A stretch of DNA of 64,000 nucleotides. Source: Cryoendolithus antarcticus. Taxonomy: Eukaryota; Ascomycota; Dothideomycetes; Cladosporiales; Cladosporiaceae. Within the stretch, counting starts at the first letter, position 1, and each line of letters begins with the position of its first letter. Under the pieces are notes generated by a model. That model saw only the letters and a list, made by a program, of their open reading frames with translations, made no database searches and had not been told where the DNA came from. The position numbers were made by a program, and so were the translations under genes. The stretch covers positions 372,001 to 436,000 of the forward strand of contig NAJO01000018.1 in assembly GCA_002077065.1 (NCBI GenBank), given 5' to 3'. Below are positions 32,851-41,898 of the stretch, in pieces.

Positions 32851-33371
32851 ACTTGTCACCGCCTATGCTGAGCACGTGCGCCGACCTGGCGGATGTTAAT
32901 TCTGTTGGTCAAGGCGGTGCTCGTAGGTTGAAGCTGCACGTCTGGCGCGACGCTTTAATGCCACAATTCCACAATTCCTCGCGCACGCAATGACGCAGAC
33001 GCGTTTCCAGATGGACTGCTCGTGATGATGCTACCATTGTAAGTCTGCAGAAGGATGCCTTCGTTAGTCCTTCTGTTCGGCGACTGAGCTAGAGATTTTG
33101 CCGACATCCGATAGAAATGGGTTGCACTGCTCACAGAGCGTCGCTTCCAATGTCTAATATTTGGAGAGACAGAGGCCACGGGAACTTCACCTCAATAAGT
33201 CTGGCCACTGGCACTCGCTGGTTTTGCGCCAACATCATGCAGGCGGTCACCATCGACCAATTGGATCCTGGTCTAGTCAACTGCATCAACCAGTACGGCG
33301 GACACATTCTCAGTCTGGGCTGACACTGGCTGGCCGTCCGTTCGGCGAATGTACACATACATACTTCCCGT
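32851..33371. other. Intergenic, possible HET 3' remnant
   Basis: About 520 bases. A plus-strand frame at 32727-32993 overlaps the HET tail and may be degraded coding sequence. Nothing else recognised. Confidence 0.4.
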
Positions 33372-34487
33372 CTACAGCTTCGAAGGCTTGTCCTGCTTCA
33401 ATCTCACAACGCCCTCCTGCACACAGCTAGCAATCAGCTTCCCCTCCTTAGTATACATCCTTTGCATCACCAAGCCCCTCCCATCATTCGCCCACGGACT
33501 CTCACACTCCGTAAACATCCACTCATCTGCGCGAAAAGCCTTCGGATTGTGAAAATAGATACTATGATCCAGACTAACCATCATGCCAATTTCCGGACGA
33601 GGCGGTTGCGGAAGCACAACTTTCCCATCCTTGATCTCCACGCTCTGTAGCTGCGAGATGATGTCCTCATCCATGCCTTCCAGCTTGCGGATCTCGGAGA
33701 CGGGCATGCCTTTGAGCTTCGCGATGAGGTCGGTGGAGATGCCGAGACTGCCATTGCCTTTGCCGTCTGTGGACTTGACGTTCGAGGCGTTGTAGCGCCA
33801 GAGCTTGTGGACGCGCGAGACGGTGCCGATGAAGTAGGAGTCACTCATGTATGCCAGCGCGCTCAGATGCGCCTGGTGTCCGCCTTCCTCGCTTATCCGT
33901 CCGCGAGCTTTGATCCACTGCCGAGTACGCTTGACATGTGGTCGCTCGTCGCCATCGTTCAGGATGTCCACCCTCGCGCTCACGAAAGGTGATGTCTGGC
34001 CGCGGATCCAATCGCTGCCTTCACTGCTCGGCACGCCTTGCGCGAGAACATCCTCGGGCATGTGGTGCTCGTGCTCGACCTTCTTCTCACCTCCACTGCC
34101 TTCTCGCATGAAACTCAGTGTCGTAGTGAAGATCGGCGCCCCTCGCTGCCTCGCCTGCACTGTCCTCGTCGCGAAACTCCGCCCCTCCCGCACATGCTCA
34201 ACATCATACAATATGGGTATCTCGGCGTTGCCGTTTAGCACGAAGTAGCAGTGCATGCTATGCACGTAGAAGTCTGCGGGTACTGTGCGTTGCGCGGCGG
34301 CAAGACATTGTGCTATGACTGCGCCGCCGTAGATTCCGCGCGCACCGGGAGGATGCCATAGCGGCCGGGTGTTGGTAAAGAGATTGGGGTTTATATCTCG
34401 CAGGTGGGTGAGCTCGAGGGTTGCTTCGATCGCGGAGGCATTGGGTGACGGGGGAGGGGGAGGTATGAGGGTTGGGTGGCCGGGCAT
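33372..34487 (-). CDS. TES1: Peroxisomal acyl-CoA thioesterase (TesB/ACOT8 type)
   Basis: One exon of 371 residues, usual for fungal TesB-type thioesterases. The protein has two hot-dog domains. The first covers residues about 20-130 with RGIYGGAVIAQCLAAA and the strand YVHSMHCYFVLNGN, followed by VREGRSFATRTV. The second is the C-terminal half, with SLDHSIYFHNP, which carries the conserved Asp-His of this family, then a late strand before GRGLVMQRMYTKEG. The last three residues are SKL, a textbook PTS1 peroxisomal signal. It hydrolyses acyl-CoA to free fatty acid and CoA and helps balance beta-oxidation. The gene is intact, although it lies between two broken recognition genes. The start is at the only reasonable ATG before the first domain. 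Confidence 0.92.
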   Translation of the reverse strand: MPGHPTLIPPPPPSPNASAIEATLELTHLRDINPNLFTNTRPLWHPPGARGIYGGAVIAQCLAAAQRTVPADFYVHSMHCYFVLNGNAEIPILYDVEHVREGRSFATRTVQARQRGAPIFTTTLSFMREGSGGEKKVEHEHHMPEDVLAQGVPSSEGSDWIRGQTSPFVSARVDILNDGDERPHVKRTRQWIKARGRISEEGGHQAHLSALAYMSDSYFIGTVSRVHKLWRYNASNVKSTDGKGNGSLGISTDLIAKLKGMPVSEIRKLEGMDEDIISQLQSVEIKDGKVVLPQPPRPEIGMMVSLDHSIYFHNPKAFRADEWMFTECESPWANDGRGLVMQRMYTKEGKLIASCVQEGVVRLKQDKPSKL

Positions 34488-35049
34488 GGTGAGGACTCGG
34501 AAGAGGGACGGGTGATTATTGATACTATCTAAACATTGATGTGTGAAAGAGGGACTTTACTCGCGAGAGATGTCCACGCGCATGTGAGATCGGCATCAGC
34601 CCTGGCCATTGCCAGCAAGCCGAGGTTCCTCGGAAGCGATTCCGTGATCAGCCCTACAATAGTATGGCAGGTGTTCCATGTCGGAGCGCATCGCTGACAC
34701 GTGGTGCCACGCGAGAGGAGCAATCAAGTGTCTCATGCCTTTTGAAAGACTTATATGTGACGGAGCAATACACATGAAATTACCTCTGCGATCTATAACT
34801 GGGTAAAATTCTACACCTTGCTCATTCAGCCACAGATCAACTTGAACATTGAATCACCCACAAAGGCATACACTTTGTCGACTCATGTGCTGTTCAGATC
34901 GATCTTCTCGCCGGACAGAATTGTGCTGCCCCGAGCAAGCCAAAAGCAGCGGCGCCTGGGGTTCTGATGTTCGAGATAGCAAGTCTTGTGGTAGGGAGCC
35001 TCAGTTCTTTCCCTGGGATAAATGCAAAGGAGAAAGTGATGACGGACAC
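34488..35049. other. Intergenic, no supported gene
   Basis: About 560 bases holding the thioesterase promoter and the 3' side of the TIR-like gene. Nothing else seen. Confidence 0.5.
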
Positions 35050-37039
35050 TCATAATTTCTCCAGCAGCTGTGCCTGTCTCGCCAGAAAGCGGATTGAAGC
35101 CCTGTCCTCGAGCTTCGTGACGGCGTACTTTGTATCATTCGTTGCAACGTCCTGGAGCTGCTTCAGTCTTCGCGAGGGAATCAGAGTGCCTCGCGCCTGC
35201 TGCTTGTCGGTCCCGAGCTGCGGTGCGTGGTGTTCAAGATGAGCATGATGACCGTAGCTGACTAGACTCTGCATTAAAAGTGCTTCGACAGCGCACCATG
35301 CGCGGCTGAAGTAGCTGTCGTCGACAAGACTGATCACGGTGTTGCATAATGTAACGACCAGTGGGAGGGCGCTGACACCGCTACCCTGTGCTCCGGGAAC
35401 TTGGTTGTTCTGGTCTATGGATGCCACATCCTACCGATCTTGGTCAGCCTTGTGATGAATTAACACGGAGTATATGGAATACCAGCCAGATGAAGACTCG
35501 GTCTCTGGTCAATTTTCTTGTTCTTGTTGTCTTGTCCTGGTTTTCGAGCAAGAGCTCCACTGCATCTACCATGCGGTTGTATTGCGTGTGGTCGTTGTCG
35601 TCGGGTTCGTTCAGCCGACCCACTCTCCGCCTACGCCATTCGTACGAAAAGAACACAATGTACGGCCATGCCGGGAGTTGTTCTTCAGTTCTGTGTACTT
35701 CGGCCCTGAGGTGTTCCCGTAACCCGGCCATGTCGTCCACATTGCTCGGCTTCGGGAGCCGACCCAAAGACTTGAATGCCGAATAAGGTATGGATCTGAA
35801 CTTGTCGAAGAGCTCTCGCTTCCGCAGATCTGTCTTCAGCTCAATGGTATATTGCACTCGCAAGTCATATAGTCGGGCGTCGCTATCAAAAGAAGAGGAA
35901 GTCTTCGCAAGTATCGGTCGGAACGCTAGCTGAAATATATCGCGATACTGCTTGCGGCGATGGGCTTCTGCAAGCTTGATAGCCACCTGTCTATCAGCCT
36001 CAGCTTCTTCATCTGGAAACCGCGAGTCCATCTCGTCGCGTAGACTGCGAGTGACGATGGCTGTGCACTTCGGGTCATCAGCCAACACCGCGTAGTCCAA
36101 AGCGGTATACCCGACCTCATCGTGCCGATCAAAACGCGATCTCAAGCTTCGCATCCTTCGGAGCCAACGGCAATGCTCTTCGGAAGGCTCCTTGCAGAGC
36201 GCGATTACTGGCGAGCATAGATCTCAGTCAGTAGAATATTCCCATTGTAAGAGAGCTTGATCAGGTAATCCCGCTGCGAGCAGGGCGTACCCATGATAAA
36301 ACCGAATCAGACCTTGCACAAGTGGGTCGGTCGATCGTGAAGCGGACTCAGCTGCAGCCCGTACGTATTGCAAAGCCTGTTCATGTTGGTGCAGAGCTGT
36401 GTAGCAAAGTGCGAGCCGGCCAAGTCCAAGTATTCTCATAACGTTGGCCCGGAACGCATGATTGCCCCTATCCCCGTAGCGCTCCAGTTGGTGTTGCAAG
36501 CTTTCGGCCAATTGCACTCGCCTTTCCAAGTCATCGATTGCTTCTTCGAGCAGTGGGTGCCTCCGCACGGGAGCGGTAGTAGCAATATGGTACTTCGTCA
36601 TGCCGAGTTTACCTACTGCACGACAGGCTTGGACCTTTGCACTTATGCTGAGATCAAGATCGTCATGCAAATCTGCTTGCTTCGATAATTGCTCCGCACC
36701 TTGCAGTGCTTCCAAGAGAAGGTCTCTGGCTTTGATGAAATCTATCTTCATGTAGATATTTCCCAGTTCGCAGGTGATATCGACGTGGGTCAGGTTCTGG
36801 CCCTCTGTGTTTGCTGCGAGGGCTTGAACCAGGAGGCGCACGGCTTGCTGGTAATTACCTTTGCGCCGTTCGATGTGACCACGCCGAGTGTCAAGCGCAA
36901 TGAGCTGTTCCTTGGAGATAATTCGAGTCGCCGCGTCTGCCGCATCCAGGGCTCTGGACGCCTCCTCCCAGGCGGCGGTCTCAAAGTACCTGTCAGCGAG
37001 TGCAACGAAGTGATCGAAGGTCTGCGGATGCTCAGTCAT
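35050..37039 (-). pseudogene. TPR-ankyrin-TIR protein gene, interrupted by one in-frame stop
   Basis: Three blocks share one coding sense. Block 1 (37039-36227, 271 residues) is all helical, with tetratricopeptide-like repeats. A TGA at 36226-36224 ends it. Block 2 (36223-35483) continues in the same frame: a helix EEHCRWLRRM, an ankyrin-like unit DEVGYTALDYAVLADD, a long basic helix, then the start of a TIR fold, YIVFFSYEW, and a charged helix. A clean 52-base intron (gtattc/ggtag, phase 0) joins it to block 3 (35430-35050), which opens DVASIDQNN and holds LPLVVTLCNTVISLVDDSYF and RAWCAVEALLM. The WC-x2-E pattern matches plant TIR domains, where this Glu is the NADase catalytic residue. Without the stop the product would be about 645 residues. 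If the stop is real, either a TPR-only protein and a TIR protein (from ATG 36154) are made separately, or the gene is dead. Confidence 0.7.
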
Positions 37040-37894
37040 GGTCCGTAGGCCGTCAAACAGCCCTTCAAGATTAGTATCATGGCGACAGCACTTTGCCTAG
37101 GTGATTTCAGTCACTTTAGATGCTCTCAAGAGCTACATGCCGCATGTGCTCTGTATGCAGGAGGTCACCTAAGCTGCAGCAGGTGTAGCTTCAGAGCCAT
37201 CAAGTGCGCATCGCAACTCTCAATCTGCGCCATGCTAGGAGCACGCATCCCATCAGTATGGCGGATCTGGTCTGTTCTGTTCGAGTCATTGAGATGTCTC
37301 GAGCCTGAGCTACACATAGGCATGGTGTGAGGCGGATCGAAGGCCGATCATGAACTAGAAGTCGGGGAATGGCCAAGACTGCGCACTGACGCCCGTGCAT
37401 AAGCTGCCGTCATGTCCAGCAAGTCGGAAGCTCGAGTCGAAACGGACCGACTGGGCCGTTACTTGCCGCGGTTCTAGAACGAAGTCAAGCGCGTGCCCTA
37501 CCACGAGGCTGAGGAATACTCGTGTCTAGACGTATCCTCACACGACCTCAAGTAGCAGTGGGAGCAACACGCTAACGATCTTCGCGATCACACTCATTGC
37601 ATAGGTTATTCCGTACATGCCTACCCGTGCCGTGCGCCTCTAGAACCCGACCTTGTCGAGTACCACAGCATCGACCACGCAAGCGGGGAAGCAAGTCGTA
37701 ACAGAGCACTCTACGACGAGCAAAGGGGCCATCACACCCAGTTTGACTGGTGGCAACTGGTCTCTCGAATAGTCCGGCACTACATCGTGATCAGCTTCGA
37801 CAATCGAACAAAGAACAGCACACAGCCGTTGACCCGTCCAAGACCGCACTTGCGGGTACATGCGCATCGCCGCGCCCAACAGCGCCCGCAACCC
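37040..37894. other. Divergent intergenic region before PDE1
   Basis: About 850 bases between the TIR-like gene and PDE1. The frame of PDE1 is open back to 37787, so part may be coding or 5' leader. No other feature seen. Confidence 0.45.
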
Positions 37895-39823
37895 ATGAGC
37901 GACGACGGTGATGGGCGAACTTCATCTGCGCCAGCTGTCGGAGGCGGGCCGGTGACCTCTCATATTCAAGGCCATGGAGCTGAACACACCACTCGAGAGC
38001 ACCGGAGTCGCAAGAGGAAGCCTGCACTACAAGTGATATGTCTCGGTGAGAGTGGAGGACCAAGCGAAGAGAATGTTACTGCATTCCTGGTGAGGAGTCT
38101 GGATACGGAATGGGCGAAGGGCGGGCTGTTGGCGTTGGACGCGGGGAGTCATCTGGCGCCTATTACGCGGATCATGGAGAGGGACTTCCCGCTTGCCAGG
38201 AGGAAAGTGCAGGATGAGAGTGTGGGCAATGGCTTTCAGACTCCTGGACTGAGTGGTAGCTTCTCGAGGACGTCGCTTTCGCCAGAGCGACAGCGAGTTC
38301 CGGATGGCTATCCCGAGGTCGACAGTGATGAGGCACTCAAGCCAGAGCCTACTATCATGAGCGATGGTCCTTTCGCTGGTCTCAAAGTGCCGCATGCCTC
38401 TGCCAGAGCGAACGCGTTGTACATCCTACAAGCCCATGTCTCCGTCTACCTCATCACGCACCCTCACATGGACCACATGGCCGGGTTCACGATCAACACC
38501 GCAGCCTTCCAAGCAACCTCCAAACCTAAGACTCTTGCAGCTTTGCCGAATACAGTAGACGCGATGAAACGGCACATTTTCAACGACATCATCTGGCCCA
38601 ATCTGACGGACGAAGACGGCGGCGTTGGCTTCGTCACCTTTCAGCGGCTCAAGGAAGGCGGTGATACGATGCTTGGCGAAGGCGAGGGTAGAGGCTACAT
38701 CGATGTCTGCGGCGGTCTCTGCGCGAAAGCGTTCAAGGTCAGCCATGGAACTTGCACGAAAGGGCCACCCGCGCATCAGCATCGTGGCAGCATCACGAGT
38801 CTTTCAGACCCACATAGCGGTGCTATGCCACTCGATCAAGCGTCCGGTATCTTGATGTCGAGATCTCTGTCGATGACGCAGCACTCCCAAGTCTCCGCGC
38901 CAGGCACCCCAGGCCGGCAGCAAAGCTTCTACCAATCCCCTCGAATGACTGCACAAGACTCGACTTGTGTGGTCGACAGCACAGCATACTTCCTGCGCGA
39001 CGCCGAGACCGCGAGAGAAATGCTCTTCTTCGGCGACGTAGAACCAGATAGCATCTCCCTCACGCCTCGTAACCATGTCGTGTGGGCCGAAGCCGCACGC
39101 AAGATTGCGTTAGGCTGTCTGACGGGTGTCTTCATCGAATGCTCATACGATGACAGTCAAGCTGACGCCTACCTCTTCGGACACTTGGCGCCGAGGCATC
39201 TGATCGCGGAGCTACAAGTCCTAGCGCAAATGACTAGGGAAGCGAAGTTCGCCCGGGCGACGGAACTGCAGAACGTGAAGAAGCGGAAACGCAGTGGACC
39301 TAATGGTGTTGAGACCGCCGCTCGACACGCGCTTGGAGGCGAGACCGAGCGAAAACGCAGTCGAAGCCTAGCGAGCAGAACGGTAGACGGCAACTACCGC
39401 CGCCGCAGCGAGCACGACAACGGCATGCATGATAGTGTCGCAGCCACCAGCCCACCGAGTCCAGTCGATCATACCGACGGACCAGGTAACGGCCACGACA
39501 CGCCTATGTCGCCGCTCTCCCACCCTCATCCTCACCCTCAGCCCGCACCACATAGCAACGGCCGCGACGCGCACCCGCACTTCGTGCCTAATGGACTCTC
39601 CCGCACTTCGACCAGCCTGTCGGAACCTGGGAGAGATGATTTACCGCTTGCTGGGCTGACGGTGATTGTAACGCATATCAAGGACACGTTTCGCGATGGG
39701 CCGCATGTGAGGGAATTGGTACTAGCCGAGATACTGGCACATGAGGAGTACTTGAAAGAAAGGGGTGAAGGGTTAGGGTGCGAATTTGTCGTTGCGAGGA
39801 GCGGGGAGAGCTATTGGCTTTGA
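37895..39823 (+). CDS. PDE1: Class II low-affinity cAMP phosphodiesterase
   Basis: One exon of 642 residues. The enzyme hydrolyses cAMP to AMP and damps the cAMP-PKA pathway. Class II enzymes have a metallo-beta-lactamase fold. The opening strand is ALQVICLGESGGPSE, followed by LLALDAGSHL, and the metal-binding H-x-H-x-D-H motif is THPHMDHMAGF at about residues 188-198. Later ligands sit in KVSHGTC, FFGDVEPDS (Asp) and a final VIVTHIKD (His). Two disordered inserts, at about 110-170 and 470-570, are rich in Ser, His and Pro and lengthen the protein compared with the roughly 370 residues of yeast Pde1. ATG 37895 is preferred because the protein then starts MSDDGDGR; the frame is open to 37787, giving 36 extra residues of basic, untypical sequence. 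Confidence 0.9.
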   Translation: MSDDGDGRTSSAPAVGGGPVTSHIQGHGAEHTTREHRSRKRKPALQVICLGESGGPSEENVTAFLVRSLDTEWAKGGLLALDAGSHLAPITRIMERDFPLARRKVQDESVGNGFQTPGLSGSFSRTSLSPERQRVPDGYPEVDSDEALKPEPTIMSDGPFAGLKVPHASARANALYILQAHVSVYLITHPHMDHMAGFTINTAAFQATSKPKTLAALPNTVDAMKRHIFNDIIWPNLTDEDGGVGFVTFQRLKEGGDTMLGEGEGRGYIDVCGGLCAKAFKVSHGTCTKGPPAHQHRGSITSLSDPHSGAMPLDQASGILMSRSLSMTQHSQVSAPGTPGRQQSFYQSPRMTAQDSTCVVDSTAYFLRDAETAREMLFFGDVEPDSISLTPRNHVVWAEAARKIALGCLTGVFIECSYDDSQADAYLFGHLAPRHLIAELQVLAQMTREAKFARATELQNVKKRKRSGPNGVETAARHALGGETERKRSRSLASRTVDGNYRRRSEHDNGMHDSVAATSPPSPVDHTDGPGNGHDTPMSPLSHPHPHPQPAPHSNGRDAHPHFVPNGLSRTSTSLSEPGRDDLPLAGLTVIVTHIKDTFRDGPHVRELVLAEILAHEEYLKERGEGLGCEFVVARSGESYWL

Positions 39824-40547
39824 TCATTTATGCCGTGAGTCTGCAAGGCGTCACGGCGTTCTGTGCGGAAGGAACAGGGTGAGAACATATGGCAAATTTT
39901 AAGCGGCGGAGTTTTTGCGATGACCACTGGCGTTGACGTTGCAATGCTGTCATGAGCTCACGAGGGGTACTAGTAGTGTTTGGGCACGTATATATGATAG
40001 GCGGGCAAAGTGGCCATCAGAGAGCCCTTTTCCAGGCGTTTCAGGGACAGAAAAGATCTTCGAGCTATTGCGTAGTATTTTCTATCTGTTCTCGCCGCGA
40101 GGGCTGAACGAACTTCTGCTGTGATCGATAGACTCAGCCTGGCAAGACCCGAGTGCTTTGCTCTGCCATCGAGAAGCGGATACGAGGTGTTCGCAACCTT
40201 GTTATCTCATGGACGCAGTAGCATGGTGCTCCACAGCTGCAGCCAGAGTAATGTGAGCAACGCCAATACTACAGATTACGCGAGGAAACGAACGCTGTAG
40301 GCAGCTGTGGCAGCTACGATTCGTTGCGCCCTGCTCAAGTGACGGGTCTGCCTTGTGGTCTAGCGCAGCCACTCATCGTCGCACGGCTCAGGGTGCTTTC
40401 GATTCCCGCAGAATGGTAGGCCTGTCCAACCGCGCAGCGTAGGTGGTCGTCACTCATATAGCTGATCGCGTCTGCCATGCCCTCTCAAGCACAAGTTGAC
40501 TGCATCATCCTCTTCAACCCATTGCCATCTCAGCCGCTATTCTCTAC
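39824..40547. other. Intergenic between convergent genes
   Basis: About 720 bases. A tRNA-like stretch at 40345-40414 was examined and rejected. Nothing else is supported. Confidence 0.5.
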
Positions 40548-41132
40548 CTAGTCCTCTTTCTTCTTCTCCCCCTCCGCCCCCCCTCCAGCACCACCCGCCC
40601 CCATCCCCTCAAGCATCTCCCCCACAACCTCCAAAATAACCCCATGATCCAGCTCCTGCTTCAACCCACTAACAACCACCACCGCCACCACACCCTCCAC
40701 ACCCCTCACCCTGACAGGCCATCCCCCACCATGTATAGCGTACGCCCCCCTCTCCTCCGGCCCCAGCGCATGCTTCGCCGCAAACACCGCTTCATCCCCA
40801 CCATATTTCAAATGCAGCGCATAAGTACTCACACCCCACCGCAGCACCGCTTTACGCTTCCGCGCGACCCAGGAATCGTTATCCGGCGTCGTGCCTGAAT
40901 GCGTGACGGCGTGGAAGAGGAGGTGATTCCCTTGCGCGAGGGAGATGTTTATGCAGCAAGGATTCGGGAATTGCAGAAGTCGCTGACGGAGCAGGGAGCC
41001 GAGGGTCCAGGCTGTGGCGCTGGTGAAGGAGGGGAAAGTGAGGGTGCTGTCGAGGTGGAGGACTGATTCGAGGGTCGTGGGGGGTGGGGTTATGGGTGGG
41101 ATTGTGGGGAGGGGGAGGGCGGGGGAGGCCAT
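40548..41132 (-). CDS. UPF0303/DUF967 family protein (HbpS-like fold)
   Basis: One exon of 194 residues. After a Pro-rich start, residues about 20-165 follow the DUF967 pattern. It runs through TSATAWTLGSLLRQRLL, ISLAQGNHLLFHAVTHSGTTPDN, then WVARKRKAVLRWGVSTYAL, and ends with GGGWPVRVRGVEGVVAVVVVSGL. The fold is shared with the bacterial haem-binding protein HbpS/GlcG group, and members are often annotated as haem-degrading or haem-binding, but the fungal function is not established. The C-terminal 20 residues are Gly-rich and then Lys/Glu-rich. The gene is short, intact and ends about 1.2 kb before the start of the kinase 3' half. Confidence 0.82.
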   Translation of the reverse strand: MASPALPLPTIPPITPPPTTLESVLHLDSTLTFPSFTSATAWTLGSLLRQRLLQFPNPCCINISLAQGNHLLFHAVTHSGTTPDNDSWVARKRKAVLRWGVSTYALHLKYGGDEAVFAAKHALGPEERGAYAIHGGGWPVRVRGVEGVVAVVVVSGLKQELDHGVILEVVGEMLEGMGAGGAGGGAEGEKKKED

Positions 41133-41898
41133 TCTGTTGTAGCTGGGGCGGTGTGAATACGAGAGGAGTGAGATTGGAAGGAGGTGGGATGGGAGATTGA
41201 GTAGAGGGAGTGAAGTGTAGAAAGCTGTCAGGAACCAGTGGATCGGTTTGTTACAGCTCTGTAGCTCATTGTAGCTGCAGCATTTACCCGGCTTTCAAGG
41301 CAATGCACCACCACTTCTGCTTCTCCAAAACTTCACGTGGGAGGCAATGCTTCCGTCAGCCAAGCTGCAATAGTAATCTGCCGTTCTAGTCTGCTTACAA
41401 GGGGCAGACTACGTCTTCTCCAGACGTCGCGCTCACCAGCTGCCCGCATTGGGCTCCCAGTGTCCGAGTGTGTCTATCAAGGCGTGCGAAGGGTGTCAAG
41501 TTTCTTGAGATACATGGAGACAGTGCGAGGACCACATGACCAGACTCAAAGCATGAGGTAGTAAACCACAAGAGCGCACGCTTCGTGGGGCGGACTTGGA
41601 CACCTTGTAGAGTCATGAACATGCTTTCATCCCCCACCAGTATGCTATGCAAAACCCCGTCCTCGAAGTCCAGAAAATGCAAGAAACCCTTGCCCCTTCC
41701 CAAGTAAATGGACAAATGTCGTCGTGTGCAGCCGCTCGGTGTCTGACCTTTCCAGCGCGCCAGTCGACATCATCAGCACCTCCCCAAACCCCCCTCGTAG
41801 CGGCAGCGGTGACACCACGCACGCCTAATCATTCAGCCGACAACTTCGCTACCCCCTGAGACGCTGTGCGGTTCACTTGAACCCAGTCTCCAGTCTCA
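41133..41898. other. Intergenic, kinase 3' region
   Basis: About 770 bases between two minus-strand genes. Overlapping frames only; no recognisable gene or RNA. Confidence 0.5.

Noticed and set aside
36180..36300. Intron that would remove the TGA in the TPR-TIR gene
   Set aside because: The best donor (gtacgc) with the cgccag acceptor changes phase and would delete well-formed helix sequence.
40345..40414. tRNA-like sequence with ttcgattcc and gtggtctag
   Set aside because: Outer bases pair only partly and the T stem does not form when the TTCGA loop is placed correctly; at best a decayed tRNA.
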